Positions 11,761 to 22,467 of a stretch of DNA of 64,000 nt are shown here, in pieces (positions within the stretch are counted from its first letter, which is position 1; the number at the start of each line of letters is the position of its first letter). A program made the position numbers and the translations under genes. This DNA comes from Perkinsus olseni (lineage: Eukaryota; Perkinsozoa; Perkinsida). A model generated the notes under the pieces. It saw only the letters and a list, made by a program, of their open reading frames with translations, was not told the DNA's origin and did no database searches. Location: positions 1 through 64,000 of the forward strand of contig JABANN010000077.1 of the NCBI GenBank assembly GCA_013115125.1. The letters are read 5' to 3'.

Positions 11761-14050
11761 TCAGCACTGGGTAGCGGCTGCGGCAGCGGCAGCCTCCCTC
11801 CCCCACGCGTCCGCCTCTACGATGTGCCGGATCTCGGTGGGGTTGTCGAGAATGACGCCTTCCGACTCTGCCCTGCTGAGAACCGCGTCGAGGATCTGAG
11901 AGCAGACGGTCGGTTCTCGGTGCTATCAGCTAAGCCCTACCTTCGGAATGTCCACGAACTTGATCTTCCGATCTAAGAACAGCTCCACTGCCTTCTCATT
12001 AGCCGCACTCAGGATTGCAGGGGCGGTACCTAACGCATAGAGAAACCCTCCACAGCAGCAGATTGATCCGTACTACTAGGAATTATCTAGTAGGGACTTC
12101 CTACTAGGGAGTCATCCAACCGGTCAACCCGAGTGGAAGGGAAGGAACTCACGAAAGAGGAAGATACCGAGACACAGCTCGAGGAGGTTGGAGGAGAGGC
12201 AAGCTAGCCGATTCTCGCAAGCAACGCGCTGACTAAGTCCTCACCTCCCCGTCTGCCGGCCCTGTAGGCGAGCTCCACGCAGGGGTACTTGTCCGTATCG
12301 ACCTCCTTGAAAGTCAGGCCTCCGGTGAGATCTTTCAGTGATAGTCGCTGTAAGCTGGAACCGTCGTGATGCAAACGCTGTGGGTAGGCCAGAGTGTACC
12401 TGGCCGAGGGAATCTCAAGCTGACTAGGGAGGCGGTCTCATACAGTATTGGCAGTTTCATGTCAGGGACCCCCATCTGTGCTATCACGGAGGTGTCTTCC
12501 ATCTCGACAGCACTGTGAACAATTGACTGCGGATGAATGACAGCCTGAAGAGGGTAGTGCACGGGAGAAGAGTAGCGGATGGTGTTCTACTACTCGGATG
12601 TCATCGTATGGTATGCCGAAGAGGTTGTGTGCTTCGATGACTTCCAATCCTTTATTCATGAGCGTGGCTGAGTCGACGGTGATCTTGGCTCCCATAGACC
12701 AGTTTGGGTGCTTCAGTGCATCCTCCACAGTTGCCTTTCTGAAGGAGCAGCGGTATCGGTGACAGCAGGACTGACAAGGGCGTTACTCCATCTGCTCCTT
12801 GGTCCAGTCTCGGAAGGCACCACCGCTGGCTGTGATGATGAGGCTTCTAATGCTGCCGGGCGGGCATCCCTGAAGAGCATCGTCAAGCAGGAACATGATC
12901 GTTCGGTGCTCCCCACTTGCATGCACTGCCATAAGGCGCTGTGCTCCGAGTCCGCAGGCAGCAACTTCACGCCGTGCCTCTTCAGGAGGGGCGCGATGAC
13001 AGGCCCACCTGGAGGGATCAGGCGATAGGCGGCAGACTGTTGAGCCTTGGATGACCTACCCGCTATAAGAGTCTCCTTGTTGGCCAAGGCGATGTCCTTG
13101 CCACTCTCGATAGCTGCTACTGTAGGCAGCAGACCAGCACACCCGACGATGCCGGTGACCATCACGTCTGCGGGGCACTCTCTAGCCATCTCCTCTAGTC
13201 CCGACGGTCCTACGAAGTACTTCGGGTGGGGCCTGGGGGAGTAGGGTTGCACTCGGGATAAGGCAGTGGCGACCTCACCCAGTGAAGCCCTTTGACTTGA
13301 GGTCCACCTTGAGGGCCTTCAAAGCCTTCTCGCTGCCTACTGACACCATAGCTGGGCTGAACTGAATGATCTGGTCGGCTAAAAGATCGATCTTGGACCC
13401 ACCCGCGCTGAGGGCTACAACCTGCACAGGGGAGATAGCGAACTTTGCCTTCAACGTGACTTCTACTGACCTGAAATCTGTCGTTGAAATGTCCGCACAT
13501 GTCGAGAGTCTGCGTACCGATGGAGCCAGTGGACCCCAACACTGCCACCCGCTTCACCCCGCCTGTTGTGGATGAATGAGATAAAATGGACGCGTACGAA
13601 GACCCACTTTCGTTCTGGCTTCCTTCGCCTGGCTGGCTGACCGGCACAAGGCAGGCCCCGCCCTCACAAGAACCACTCATCATGCTTCGACGCTTAGTGG
13701 AGGTTCGACGAGAGACCGCGGCCAGAGTCGCCAGCGTGGCCAGCGAGAAAAGTCCAAATTTTATTGAGTATGACAACGCCAAGGAGGCACCGGGAGAGGG
13801 AAGCTCGGAGCTCGCATACCTATGCAGCGAAACACTGGTAGATGCCGGAAGGCGGACAGCCCCACCTAGCCGTCGGTGCTGCTGGCACAGCTCCTCTCAG
13901 GGCCGAAGTCGTGGATGCGGCCGCGGGTTGACCAGCACCGAGGACGAAGGCGATGCTATTGACAGCCAGTACCACCATGCCGATACATAAGGCGATGCCT
14001 ATGAGGCTGCGACTGCGCTTGCCGGGAGCTTGAAGGATGCCTTCCATCAT
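11761..14050 (-). CDS. ispC: 1-deoxy-D-xylulose 5-phosphate reductoisomerase, plastid-targeted
   Basis: This enzyme (DXR/IspC) makes 2-C-methyl-D-erythritol 4-phosphate in the plastid MEP isoprenoid pathway, using NADPH. The NADPH loop is [12 protein letters not shown]. Other conserved blocks are [26 protein letters not shown] (metal/substrate acid), [30 protein letters not shown], and [14 protein letters not shown]. The C-terminal exon ends at TGA 11761-11763. At least eight exons are needed. The first intron, 13820-13865 (46 nt), joins a signal-anchor exon to a second hydrophobic segment in exact phase. The leader reads: hydrophobic helix (residues ~18-40), Ser/Ala/Thr/Pro-rich stretch, second helix ([15 protein letters not shown]), basic residues, then the enzyme. 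The start is the first ATG; the frame upst​ream has only TTG. Plastid delivery through the endomembrane system is inferred from the leader. Confidence 0.93.
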
Positions 14051-14215
14051 CGAAAACAAGCCCTGGGAAGTAACAACGCCAAAGCTTGAGCGTAGCAGCC
14101 CAACACCAACGCAGGTGAAAGGTCAGAAATTCAATAATTCTATGACGGCACTCTTGTTATCGATGGCGTGGAGGTAACATACAGTAAGGCCGCTTTGACC
14201 TCGTGGTGAGTCAGA

Positions 14216-14404
14216 TTACGTGCGCAGCGGAGATGCGGCACGGACATAGCAAAACAGAAGTAACGTACAAAAGGCCATCGACAACAAGGTGGGAGCCGTA
14301 ACACTGTCGGCCGCTGGCGGCGCGGTACAGAGGAGACCACCGTAGAGGATGAGCGAGAGCAACTCCGACTTGGAGGGCGCAGAAACAGTTGAGCCACTTC
14401 TCAT
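14216..14404 (-). CDS. Possible small membrane protein, first exon
   Basis: From ATG 14404 the minus strand reads about 60 codons with two hydrophobic segments (LLSLILYGGLLCTA and LLSMAFCTLLLFCYV). It ends near a possible donor GTAATC. It lies between the reductoisomerase and GTP cyclohydrolase genes. It might be a separate short gene, or an upstream exon of the reductoisomerase, since a CTTCCCAG acceptor precedes that gene's first ATG. No family is recognised. Confidence 0.3.
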   Translation of the reverse strand: MRSGSTVSAPSKSELLSLILYGGLLCTAPPAADSVTAPTLLSMAFCTLLLFCYVRAASPLRT

Positions 14405-14519
14405 CAACAGAACTTCATAAGGCTTCGTCTCAAGCCGCAGCTCCCGACGCTACTGTCTGCGGTTTATGAGACTGAAAAACTCTGCCCGAGTCTTCGGGTT
14501 TGACCTGATGGCCGAGATA

Positions 14520-15280
14520 TTAGACAACTTCAAGCGACGACTGCAGTGCTGACCTGAAGGCTCCCAAGACGCAGCTTGTGGTGGTGGAAGCTGACGACTT
14601 CTGCACTCCTCTCATACTCATGCACATGTGGGAGGCCCTGATCACCACCGCGACGCCCATAGGGTTGATCGCCTCCTCCACAGCTCGTGCTATCTGCTGG
14701 GTCATCCTCTCTTGTACCTGAACCAACGGTCTGCGATGCGGGTGAGTAGTCGGGAAGGTGACACCTGCAGCCGCCTGGAAAACATCTCAGTGATTCGTGC
14801 TAATTTGCTCAACCCCAGAACCTTCCCACGTGGGATGTATCCGATATCTACTGTTCCTGAAGAGACACAAAATACCCCCGGCGAGGATCGAACCCGTGTG
14901 GGCCCCGTGGCGTGTCAGAGATGGCTCACCGTAAAATGGTAACAGATGATGTTCGCAGAGGGAAAACATGTCTATGTCTCGGACCATCACCATCTCGTCG
15001 TTGTCTGATGGTTCGACGTCAAAAACAGCGTCATTAACGATCTCATCAAGGGACTCGGAGTATCTGGCAACAGCAAATCTCAAGCTGCTTCGGCCCAGTG
15101 GTGGAGCAGCATGCTATCTACCATGAAGTCACGAGTTCAACCCTCCGAGCTTACCCTTTAGTGAGGAACTCCAAAGCCTTGGCGTAGCGCATAGGGGTCT
15201 TCTGTAACCCCTGACGATCAGCATCCTCACCGTCAATCGACTCTAGGATGCTCCGAGCAGCCGACTCAATGATCGAGGCC
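14520..15280 (-). CDS. folE: GTP cyclohydrolase I (5' exon not resolved)
   Basis: The enzyme converts GTP to dihydroneopterin triphosphate, the first step of tetrahydrofolate/biopterin synthesis. Exon order on the minus strand starts at 15280 with a helical segment ending in [15 protein letters not shown]. The next exon has [14 protein letters not shown], with the zinc-binding Cys and two His. Intron 14851-14929 (79 nt) follows, then [20 protein letters not shown] and, after another intron, [10 protein letters not shown]. The last exon has the second zinc Cys context [11 protein letters not shown] and ends at TAA 14520. An acceptor (CTGTTTTAG) at 15281 shows that at least one further 5' exon exists; I could not place it. 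The domain order is complete and all zinc ligands are present. Confidence 0.9.
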
Positions 15281-15951
15281 TAAAACAGAATCATCACAAT
15301 CACAGGCAAGACTAATCATAAAACAGCGAATCTTTGTTGATACTCATCAAACCCATTTCCAGCAGCAGCAGCAGCAGCAGCAGCTGCTGCGAGCTTGAAC
15401 GTCGAGCAACGCTACTATGCCAGTATCAACAGTGAATATACGCCCAGAAGCTGTACTTGGTCAACGAAAATATTAGTCAAACCGAGCGGCGATAGTTCGC
15501 AGAGATATTACCGACGAGCTTGACTTCGTCGACGAAGTGAAGGAGGATTCTGGTATACTGGCCGATGACCTGTCTGCCTTGACAGCACTATCCTCATCGG
15601 TGAGGTGGACAGAAGCCTGTGAAAGGAAGGTGGTCCTTCAGTGTCGGTGGCGCATGGTAGTCACCTCATCCTGGCTAGCATCAGCAGGCGTCAGCTTGCT
15701 GGTGGCCTCGTCTGAACAACGAGACGAGAGATTCGACACCCCCCTTCAAAGGCCAGAACTCTTATCCGAATACTCGTTCTCCGGTTGCGTGTTACTACCT
15801 TCCATCCCGTGCTTCTGACGGCAAGCATCCGCTATCATAGTCATTACGGAAACACAACCCTACCAGAGCCTGCCGTTCCCTCGGAGTTACTGAACTCTTT
15901 CCTAGTTTGCATTTGAACGCAGTATGAAACACAGGTAGAAACTAGACAATG
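15281..15951. other. Upstream region of the cyclohydrolase, unresolved
   Basis: This probably contains the missing 5' exon or exons of GTP cyclohydrolase I on the minus strand. One candidate is a Ser/Thr-rich open segment around 15650-15800. No splice chain with consistent phase could be built. It also holds an AGC repeat at 15361-15383. Confidence 0.4.
15361..15383 (+). repeat. AGC trinucleotide microsatellite
   Basis: About 7.7 perfect AGC units occur here, followed by CTGCTGC, so the tract can form a small CAG/CTG hairpin. It lies just upstream of the known exons of the cyclohydrolase gene. Confidence 0.95.
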
Positions 15952-16380
15952 CTACTGCACCGCAGCCGGGGAGCGCTGCTTGTCCTTGGCCGCCAGCCGG
16001 GCCTGACGCAGCCTCTCATTCTCGGCCTCCTCTTCCGACTCTTCGCATTCATTATACATAATCATCGCGATGATCATCGCACCTGAGAACGTGAAGCTCC
16101 CGGCCACGAGTGACCCAGTAGGGCGAACAGTGTTCACAGACAGGCTAACGACCAGGCAGCGTGTCCCTGTCTTGGATGCGAGAGATTCCGCGACGACGAT
16201 TAGCATTCGTCCGATAGGCCCAGACCACACTGAAAACGAGCCCCTTACATCCGACGGTGAATCCAGCAGTGCCAACCTTGGGCATGAAGTCATGCGGGGA
16301 GGTAATTTGCTCCCACCATTCTTTGTTATTATCATACACGTCAATAGGTAACTTCACCTTTCTCTTTTCTTCCTCTAAAA
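15952..16380 (-). CDS. Small single-pass membrane protein (5' end uncertain)
   Basis: An exon ending at 16249 and an exon 16082-15952 join through intron 16083-16248 (GTAAGG donor, TTCTCAG acceptor, phase 1). The join builds one hydrophobic helix (VGTAGFTVGCAMIIAMIMY) that neither exon has alone, which supports the splice. A charged tail rich in Glu then Arg/Lys follows, ending at TAG 15952. The 5' exon starts after a TTTTAG acceptor near 16380, so the true start codon lies upstream and was not found. No family is recognised; the acidic-then-basic tail is compatible with a mitochondrial or ER small membrane protein. Confidence 0.5.
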
Positions 16381-16893
16381 GAGGCCAAGTCCAACCCCCC
16401 CGCGATTAATGAGTAATTGCTTGTGGCTTACCGCCTTCGTCTGCTCTGGAAGGTTCAGTGCTGATGAAAACCCGACTACATCGAAGTCCTGCCGGGGGCC
16501 GAACGAAGGGGGTCAACGCGGGAAGAGCGGATACCGTATGAGGGGCAGCGAAGCGGAGGAGATGCCGTGCAAGCATGACCCAAAAAACTGTCAAACAGCC
16601 CGTATGTTTTCCCCTGTTGAACACTGCAATGAGGTGACGACTGATGAGACTGGAAGGGGAGCCGTCCAATTACTCACTCAAAACTCGACACAGTTTGATG
16701 CGAGAACATCGATAGGACTATATGCGACATGGTGGCCGACACATGAGCTGCTTAATGTGTACTTGAATGAACAAATAGACAAAGTCGCCTAAAATGTCAA
16801 TTTTTCTCCGAGGGCGGAGCGAAGCGATTTTCGTTTAACATTTTCGGAACCACGATTATCAATTTCCAGTGGTAGTTGCCTTAGCCGACGCTC
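16381..16893. other. Region between divergent genes
   Basis: This is mostly spacer between the minus-strand membrane gene and plus-strand SF3B4. The missing first exon of the membrane gene probably lies here. A copy of the dispersed motif GGGCGGAGCGAAGC is at 16812-16825. Confidence 0.4.
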
Positions 16894-18836
16894 ATGTCGT
16901 TCAACAACAGCTACGCGGCTGCCGCAAGCCTGGAAGGGTAAGCTCGGGAGGTTACGGGGCAGGAAGTATCTTAGGTCGGAGCGGGGAGGATGCAGAAGAG
17001 GTTTGAACCAGTCAAATCGACGGGAGCCGTGTTTCAGGTGGGAGCGGAACCCCGACGCCACAATATACGTCGGAAACCTTGATACGAAGGTGGATGAGGA
17101 ACTACTGTGGGAGCTTTTCATACAGTGCGGGCCGATTCAGAACGTATCCCTCCCCAGAGATAGGTAGTAAGCGTGCTTACTACTCGCCATAGGATATCTG
17201 TTCGCCCAAGACGAAATCTCCTACCATGAAGACCCTGAGGGCGTTCAATAAACCCATTCTAAGTCTCAGATTCCGGAGCTGTATTTTCCGTGGGAAAATC
17301 AATTCTAGGATCGGTTCTTAGTTTCAGGATCAGCTTATGGAACTGGGGGCTTGCGTCTCACTGCCCGTACTGAGTATACTGAATGGTCGAATTTTTCTCA
17401 GGATTATTGGCTCCCATCAAGGTTACGGGTTCGTTGAATTTAAGAACCCAGACGACGCTGACTACGCTGTGAAGATTATGAACTTGGTAGGCATAACCCC
17501 ACCGAGGCCTGTCGTGAGCGTAAAAATCCACCATGCTTCAGACCAAGCTCTTCAGCAAGCCTATCCGATGTAACAAGTCATCCTCGGACAAGATCGTTCG
17601 GGACGAGGTAGTAAGGGTGTCTTCCCAAGTCCTAGACAATCCTCGCTCACCAGCTAAGAGAAAATACTTTCCGTGGTGCCGTTGGCTCAGGTTGGTGCTA
17701 ATCTGTTCATTGGTAACCTCGGCCCTGATGTGGATGAGAAGCAGCTTTACGATACTTTCTCGGCCTTCGGTAGTATACTAGGTTGGGCGGAGTGGGTCAG
17801 CATGCTTTCGTATGATTGTTTGATGCTTGTCGGAAGTGAAATATGGCGAAGGGAGAGTTCGCGGGAGTATCTCCGATACTTCAGCGATTCCAGAGTGGAC
17901 TCGTGAGGATGTTCGGTTGGCCGAGGCTTGGTCGAGCCCCTCCATGCAAACCAGCGCTATCCCGACCTCGAACCTGGACTCGGGATCCCGCCCTTCATCT
18001 CAGGTATTGTGGTATTCTGTAAGATTATGAGAGGTGAGACCGGTGAATCTAAGGGATTCGGTTTCGTCAGCTACGACGGCTTCGAAGCATCGGACGCCGC
18101 CATGGCCGGAATGAATGGTGATATTTAGTCACACCATCTTTGATTTGTACGTGTACATTTTCCAGGGCAATACCTGTGCAACCGACAGATCTCGGTATCC
18201 TACTCGTATAAGAAGGACAGTAAGGGAGAACGCCATGGCACGGCCGCCGAGCGAATGCTTGCCGCAAATCGGGAAAAGTAGTAAAGTCTCGATCGCTCTC
18301 CGGTCTTATGTGCATGTCAGCTCCCAACCGCATCATATGGAGAATGAGTACTACGCTAGTGTGGGAGCATCGGCGATGCCTCAGGCGGCGCCGGCCCCCT
18401 TGGCAGGTGACATAGCGTTGGGCGGTTAGACAGGAGAATCAGCTACATACTCGTCTCAGGCAACCTCCCAGCTCCTCCTGCTCCCCCGCCTGGGATGTCT
18501 GCACCGTCATCGGTAGTAGGGTGAGGGAATTCCGTGTCATTGCCATTGTTCATACAGGGCGCGTCCAACTTCCCGACCCCTCCCATGCCGCCACCGGGCA
18601 TGGCTTTCCCTCCTGGAATGCCTCCGCCGCCAGGAATGCCCCTGCCGCCTGGCATGCCTCTTCCTCCAGGTGAATCAGCCTCTCCGTCTCTCTCAATGTG
18701 CACTGTCTTATCAGGGATGCCCCCGCCGCCAGGGATGCCCCTCCCGCCGGGCATGCCGCCCCCGCCGGGTATGCCTCTCCCTCCTGGAATGCCGCCACCG
18801 CCCGGTATGGGGATGCCTGGGAGTAAGTGGGATTAG
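16894..18836 (+). CDS. SF3B4: Splicing factor 3B subunit 4 (SF3b49)
   Basis: This U2 snRNP protein has two RRMs and a proline tail and helps anchor SF3b near the branch point. RRM1 begins [20 protein letters not shown], with RNP1 in GYGFVEF; RRM2 has ANLFIGNL and KGFGFVSY. The segment after RRM2 ([20 protein letters not shown]) is nearly invariant in the family. The C-terminus is a run of Pro-Pro-Gly-Met repeats ending at TAG 18834-18836. Exons placed in phase are 16894-16937, 17038-17163, from 17402, and later ones bounded by introns ending at 17401, ~17690, ~18020 and ~18165. Intron 1 (100 nt) and intron 2 (238 nt) are typical or long for this window. The order and lengths match SF3B4 from other eukaryotes. 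Confidence 0.93.
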
Positions 18837-19084
18837 CCTGGAGTCGCTCACCCCATCACGCCCCTCTCGGACCGCTACTTCAAACCCTATCCCGTCATCG
18901 CTCAGATATGCCCTCGGTTCCCTCTCAACAGTAGCAGCTCTGACAGAGGCGTTTTGAAGAGACTGTCATCATTTGCTTCCTTACAAACAGATAACGATGC
19001 CCGCCGTGAAGAGTGCACTGAGTATCGATACTCCAACAACTCTTTCCCACGTCCAGTTCGGACTGTTTAGTTGGCGTTCATCGA

Positions 19085-19639
19085 ATGTCTCCGGGCTCTC
19101 CAGTTTTCTCATGTCTGTTTCCTGATGTCAACCCGAACTCCAGCGATCAGCGAGGACTTTCCACACTTCCTAGCTTGGTAGTAAGGGATCTGCTCTCTCC
19201 GTTAGTCGAACTGGCGGGGGGTAGGTACGGTCTTATACCCGACTTCTCCCATCTGGCTAAAGACGATAAGTTCCACTGTAGAGATCAGTGGTTCCGATTG
19301 AAGCAGCTTGTGGACTGTCGGTATTACGCGCACCTCCAGTAAGTGATCTGTGTGAGAACCATCCTCGTTACGCCATCCCGCTGGTCAGGTATGCGGAGTC
19401 CGAGAGCTACAATGCTAAGCTGGTAATGAGTCGGATAGAAGATATCCGATGGTGTCAACAAATAAAGAAATTGCCCATGGAACGTCGCCCAGAGGCGTAC
19501 AAGAAATGGTGAGAAAAGCTGATGTTTTCATCGTCTATAGCCTGCTTGCAGGTGGGTGACTAAAGAGTACCGAATAAACGACGTTTGGGAGTATCGAGAA
19601 CCGCCACCGACCCAAGGCTTGATGAGCAACGTTGATTGA
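19085..19639 (+). CDS. Uncharacterised 153-residue protein
   Basis: Three exons join cleanly: 19085-19338, 19389-19508 and 19552-19639. The introns are 50 and 43 nt, both phase 2, and the stop is TGA. The protein is basic and rich in Tyr/Trp/Arg, with no signal peptide or membrane helix; the last third has KKWWVTKEYRINDVWEYREP. It resembles in character small nuclear-encoded mitochondrial proteins, but I recognise no family. An alternative first exon could start at an ATG near 18996 and splice, also in phase 0, to the acceptor before CGAGGACTTTCC, which would replace the first ~23 residues. Confidence 0.7.
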
Positions 19640-19975
19640 ATGACGTATGTGACATTTTCTGTTAACTTCCCTGTTTCCTATTGTGAGCTCGTTTGACCCG
19701 CGTTCGCATGTACCCCTGAGGAAGGCTTCTTGACGAGCTGTCTGTTTGCTCTGCGCATCAGCGCTACAGAGAGCTCTCAATTGAGCACATCGGCACGAGT
19801 CTAGGTCGGAACCGGCGTTAGACTACGAACACACACCGACGTTTGTTCGGAGTTACTGCAAAACTCAACTTTGGTGATGTAGGAAAAATGGGTACTGTTG
19901 CGGCATGAAGCCGGCTAACTTTTTACACCAATCTACACCTTCATCACTTCAACGATAACAAACAACCTGGTGATA

Positions 19976-20033
19976 CGAGGCAGGGAGAGCCGAAATCATC
20001 GGCACTGGTTGAAACGGCTAGCTCCCTGCCTCG
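19976..20033. repeat. Perfect 12-bp inverted repeat, strong hairpin
   Basis: CGAGGCAGGGAG (19976-19987) and CTCCCTGCCTCG (20022-20033) are exact reverse complements. Five more pairs (AGCCG/CGGCT) extend the stem after a 2-nt bulge. The loop is about 22 nt. It lies 43 nt beyond the stop of the first ATP-grasp gene, so in its 3' flank. Confidence 0.85.
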
Positions 20034-20075
20034 CATAGAAAAAGTAGGAACGTACTGGAAAATTGAAGATACATA

Positions 20076-21581
20076 CTAGAGATCGTAGTGGTGAAGGTAG
20101 TCCTCTGCAACCTCACGATCGAGCTGTATGACCAAATCCCTCACTGATAGCTGCCGGTTCGAAGGTGCCGAAAACACAAGGTCCGTGAGCCACGTCGGAA
20201 GACCGTCTTCTGGACCTGTGATCTTGTCACCTTCGGAGATGAGGATGCTGTTACAGAGGACTTTGACGCCCTCGATGCGGTCCCACTTGCGGGCGAAGCT
20301 GAGGTCGGATATGGTGCCTGACTTGAGTGCATTGATAGTCGCACAAGCGACGACTCGCTGTTCCTCCTTAGGCAACTGTGCAGGTAAGCTGGGCATACCG
20401 ACAGCTAGTAAAAGCTGTTCATCCACCAGATCAACACCAGTAGCCTCTTTGTGCATCATGTGAATAGTGCCACCACCCATTCTAGCATTCACTTCGATGA
20501 GTCGAGGACCACGGCTGGTGTACTTGGCCTCTACGTGAAATACTCCCTTGGTGAAGCCCATGACGAGAACGGAGTTCACAGCCAGTTCCTCAAGAGCAGC
20601 TACTTGATCGCTAGGTAGCGCGCTTGGGAGCAGATCCCAGGTTTCATTAAAATGAGGCTCAAGAGTGGGGCCGTTGTCATGCACACAGACGTAAGTAGCG
20701 ACACCGTCACTCATCACCATGTCTATATCGACCTCGGGGCCATCGAGATATTCCTCTAGCATGAACGAACCGAACTCGAAGGTATGGTCGAGATCAGCAG
20801 CACTGTGCACGAAGGTGCCGTTGACAAAGACCAAGTCGCTGAATTCCTTTAGGGTGGACTGGTAGACGCTGATCAGATCCTCCATGCTGCTCACTTTCTG
20901 AACACCCATGGACGCACATCCGGATACGGGTTTAAGCACTGCTGGGAACCCGACATGGTCAGCCGCACTTTTAAGGTCGGACTGGGAAAGAATCATCCTA
21001 TGACGGATACCGGGAAGGCCGGCCTTATCCAGAGCATTGCGAGTCTGTTGTTTGTCTCGTGCAAGCTCAATCGCCCTCACTGGGCAACCTGGAAGGCCGA
21101 ACTCTTCACAAAGGCGAGCCACAGGTAGGATGCTTATCTCCCACACAGTGCATATCCCATCTATACGGTCAAGTTTGCTCAGAGCCTCGACGGCGTCGGC
21201 GTGCAACTTGTCGTGGTCATGCTGGTTGATATCCAGAGGGATGTATCTTTGTACCACACCCTCCACAACAAGCTCTTGAACCCAGGAGTCGGGCTCATCG
21301 ACGATGATGACGTTGACCCCGAGCTGCGCCGCCCTTTCATATACAAAGCGTTTGCTGTGATAACCAGCACCAAAGAAAACAATATTGGAGCCGCTCAGGA
21401 GTTTGAGACGGAGCTCCTGCCCGGCGGCACCCTTCACAGAAAGGTCTTCCTTGTGAACGTATGGGAGGCTGGTGAAGTCAACAGCATTGCAGCCGAACTC
21501 TGAGGAACTGTCGTCCGTGGCGGTGGTGATGGAGTCTGCGCGCTTGAGCATTGAGCGATCGGAGACGGATTCTGCAAGCAT
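20076..21581 (-). CDS. ATP-grasp ligase, carnosine-synthase-like (copy A)
   Basis: This is a single exon of about 500 residues. The N-terminal pre-ATP-grasp fold has NIVFFGAGYHSKRFVYERAA. The ATP-grasp core shows GFPAVLKPVSGCASMGVQ (ATP-binding Lys), FMLEEYLDGPEVDIDMVM, and RLIEVNARMGGG (Mg-binding Glu and Asn). ATP-grasp ligases of this kind join a carboxylate to an amine through an acyl phosphate; the substrate is unknown. The order of motifs resembles vertebrate carnosine synthase (CARNS1). It lies head to tail with copy B and is closely similar over its length. The open frame continues upstream to ATG 21914, but similarity to copy B begins near residue 20 after ATG 21581, so that start was preferred. 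There are no introns, unlike most neighbours. Confidence 0.8.
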   Translation of the reverse strand: MLAESVSDRSMLKRADSITTATDDSSSEFGCNAVDFTSLPYVHKEDLSVKGAAGQELRLKLLSGSNIVFFGAGYHSKRFVYERAAQLGVNVIIVDEPDSWVQELVVEGVVQRYIPLDINQHDHDKLHADAVEALSKLDRIDGICTVWEISILPVARLCEEFGLPGCPVRAIELARDKQQTRNALDKAGLPGIRHRMILSQSDLKSAADHVGFPAVLKPVSGCASMGVQKVSSMEDLISVYQSTLKEFSDLVFVNGTFVHSAADLDHTFEFGSFMLEEYLDGPEVDIDMVMSDGVATYVCVHDNGPTLEPHFNETWDLLPSALPSDQVAALEELAVNSVLVMGFTKGVFHVEAKYTSRGPRLIEVNARMGGGTIHMMHKEATGVDLVDEQLLLAVGMPSLPAQLPKEEQRVVACATINALKSGTISDLSFARKWDRIEGVKVLCNSILISEGDKITGPEDGLPTWLTDLVFSAPSNRQLSVRDLVIQLDREVAEDYLHHYDL

Positions 21582-22467
21582 ATTGAGATGCAGGGAAAAC
21601 TGAGGTGGAAGAGTCGATAATGAGCCCGAAGAAGCTCCGGAGCATAGCTTAGCGACATCGGATCGAATGATGAAATCTGAGACGCGTTGATCATGCGTCA
21701 CGGTGGGAGCATTGAGGAAAGGCAAGTGTTTGCAAAAGAGCAAGCGTTCCCCAGCACGCACAGGAAGCGGCGGGTGCCAATGGTCGGGCGTGAGTATTGA
21801 TGAGAGCAGCATAGTCGGACATGAGTGCTGGTGGACGTGAGTATTCGAGAATGCACGATGTTCGGGCACGGGTGTATGTGAATATGGATGAATCATCATC
21901 AATACTCGCGTCATTAATGATGACGTCAAGACTACAACAGGTCGAGCACTTCATGAGATATCTGTAGCGCTTGCTAATTCTCCCTCCACGGAAGCATTCG
22001 GAGTCCGAATAACAAGAAACGCCCCTGCAGTTCTTCCCAAGGAATGACACGAGCGGGACGATCTTTGTGGACGACTCGGCGGCAGGCACACATGCAATAA
22101 GAGCGAAGAAATCGTCCATTCCTAAACTCAATACCCTGTGTAGCATCCAGTGATAATGTAGCCCGGTACGAACGAGAATGACAGACACACTGTTGTCCCG
22201 CACTTTGGATGTAGTAAAAACAGATCGTAATTGCCAGAGTCCACTTAGACAAAGAGATAGGTCAAGTTGTACTAATACGGTATGAAGAGATTCCACGATA
22301 ATCGTCGAAGCCGCGCTGTAGAACATCGCCCTCCTGGCAACCAACTGATGGATGTGTCGCTCAAGCTTCATTTTTATCACTGGTCAAATGTGGGTGGTTG
22401 AGAAAATAACTGTGCAGATGAATGAACGGCGGCAGCACGCAGCGGCCTCGTTGCTCAGAAATGACAT
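21582..22467. other. Spacer between the two ATP-grasp genes
   Basis: A long open frame on the minus strand (up to ATG near 22376) overlaps this region, but it has no domain and biased Ser/Cys content. I treat it as non-coding upstream sequence of copy A. Confidence 0.4.

Noticed and set aside
18670-18957. Alternative frame over the Pro-rich tail of SF3B4
   Set aside because: Low-complexity repeats keep several frames open; only the Pro-Pro-Gly-Met frame fits SF3B4.
21582-21914. N-terminal extension of ATP-grasp copy A
   Set aside because: The frame is open to ATG 21914, but the extension has no counterpart in copy B and His/Ser-rich non-coding character.
21691-22380. 229-codon open frame on the minus strand
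   Set aside because: No domain, odd Ser/Cys-rich composition, and it overlaps the upstream region of ATP-grasp copy A in another frame.
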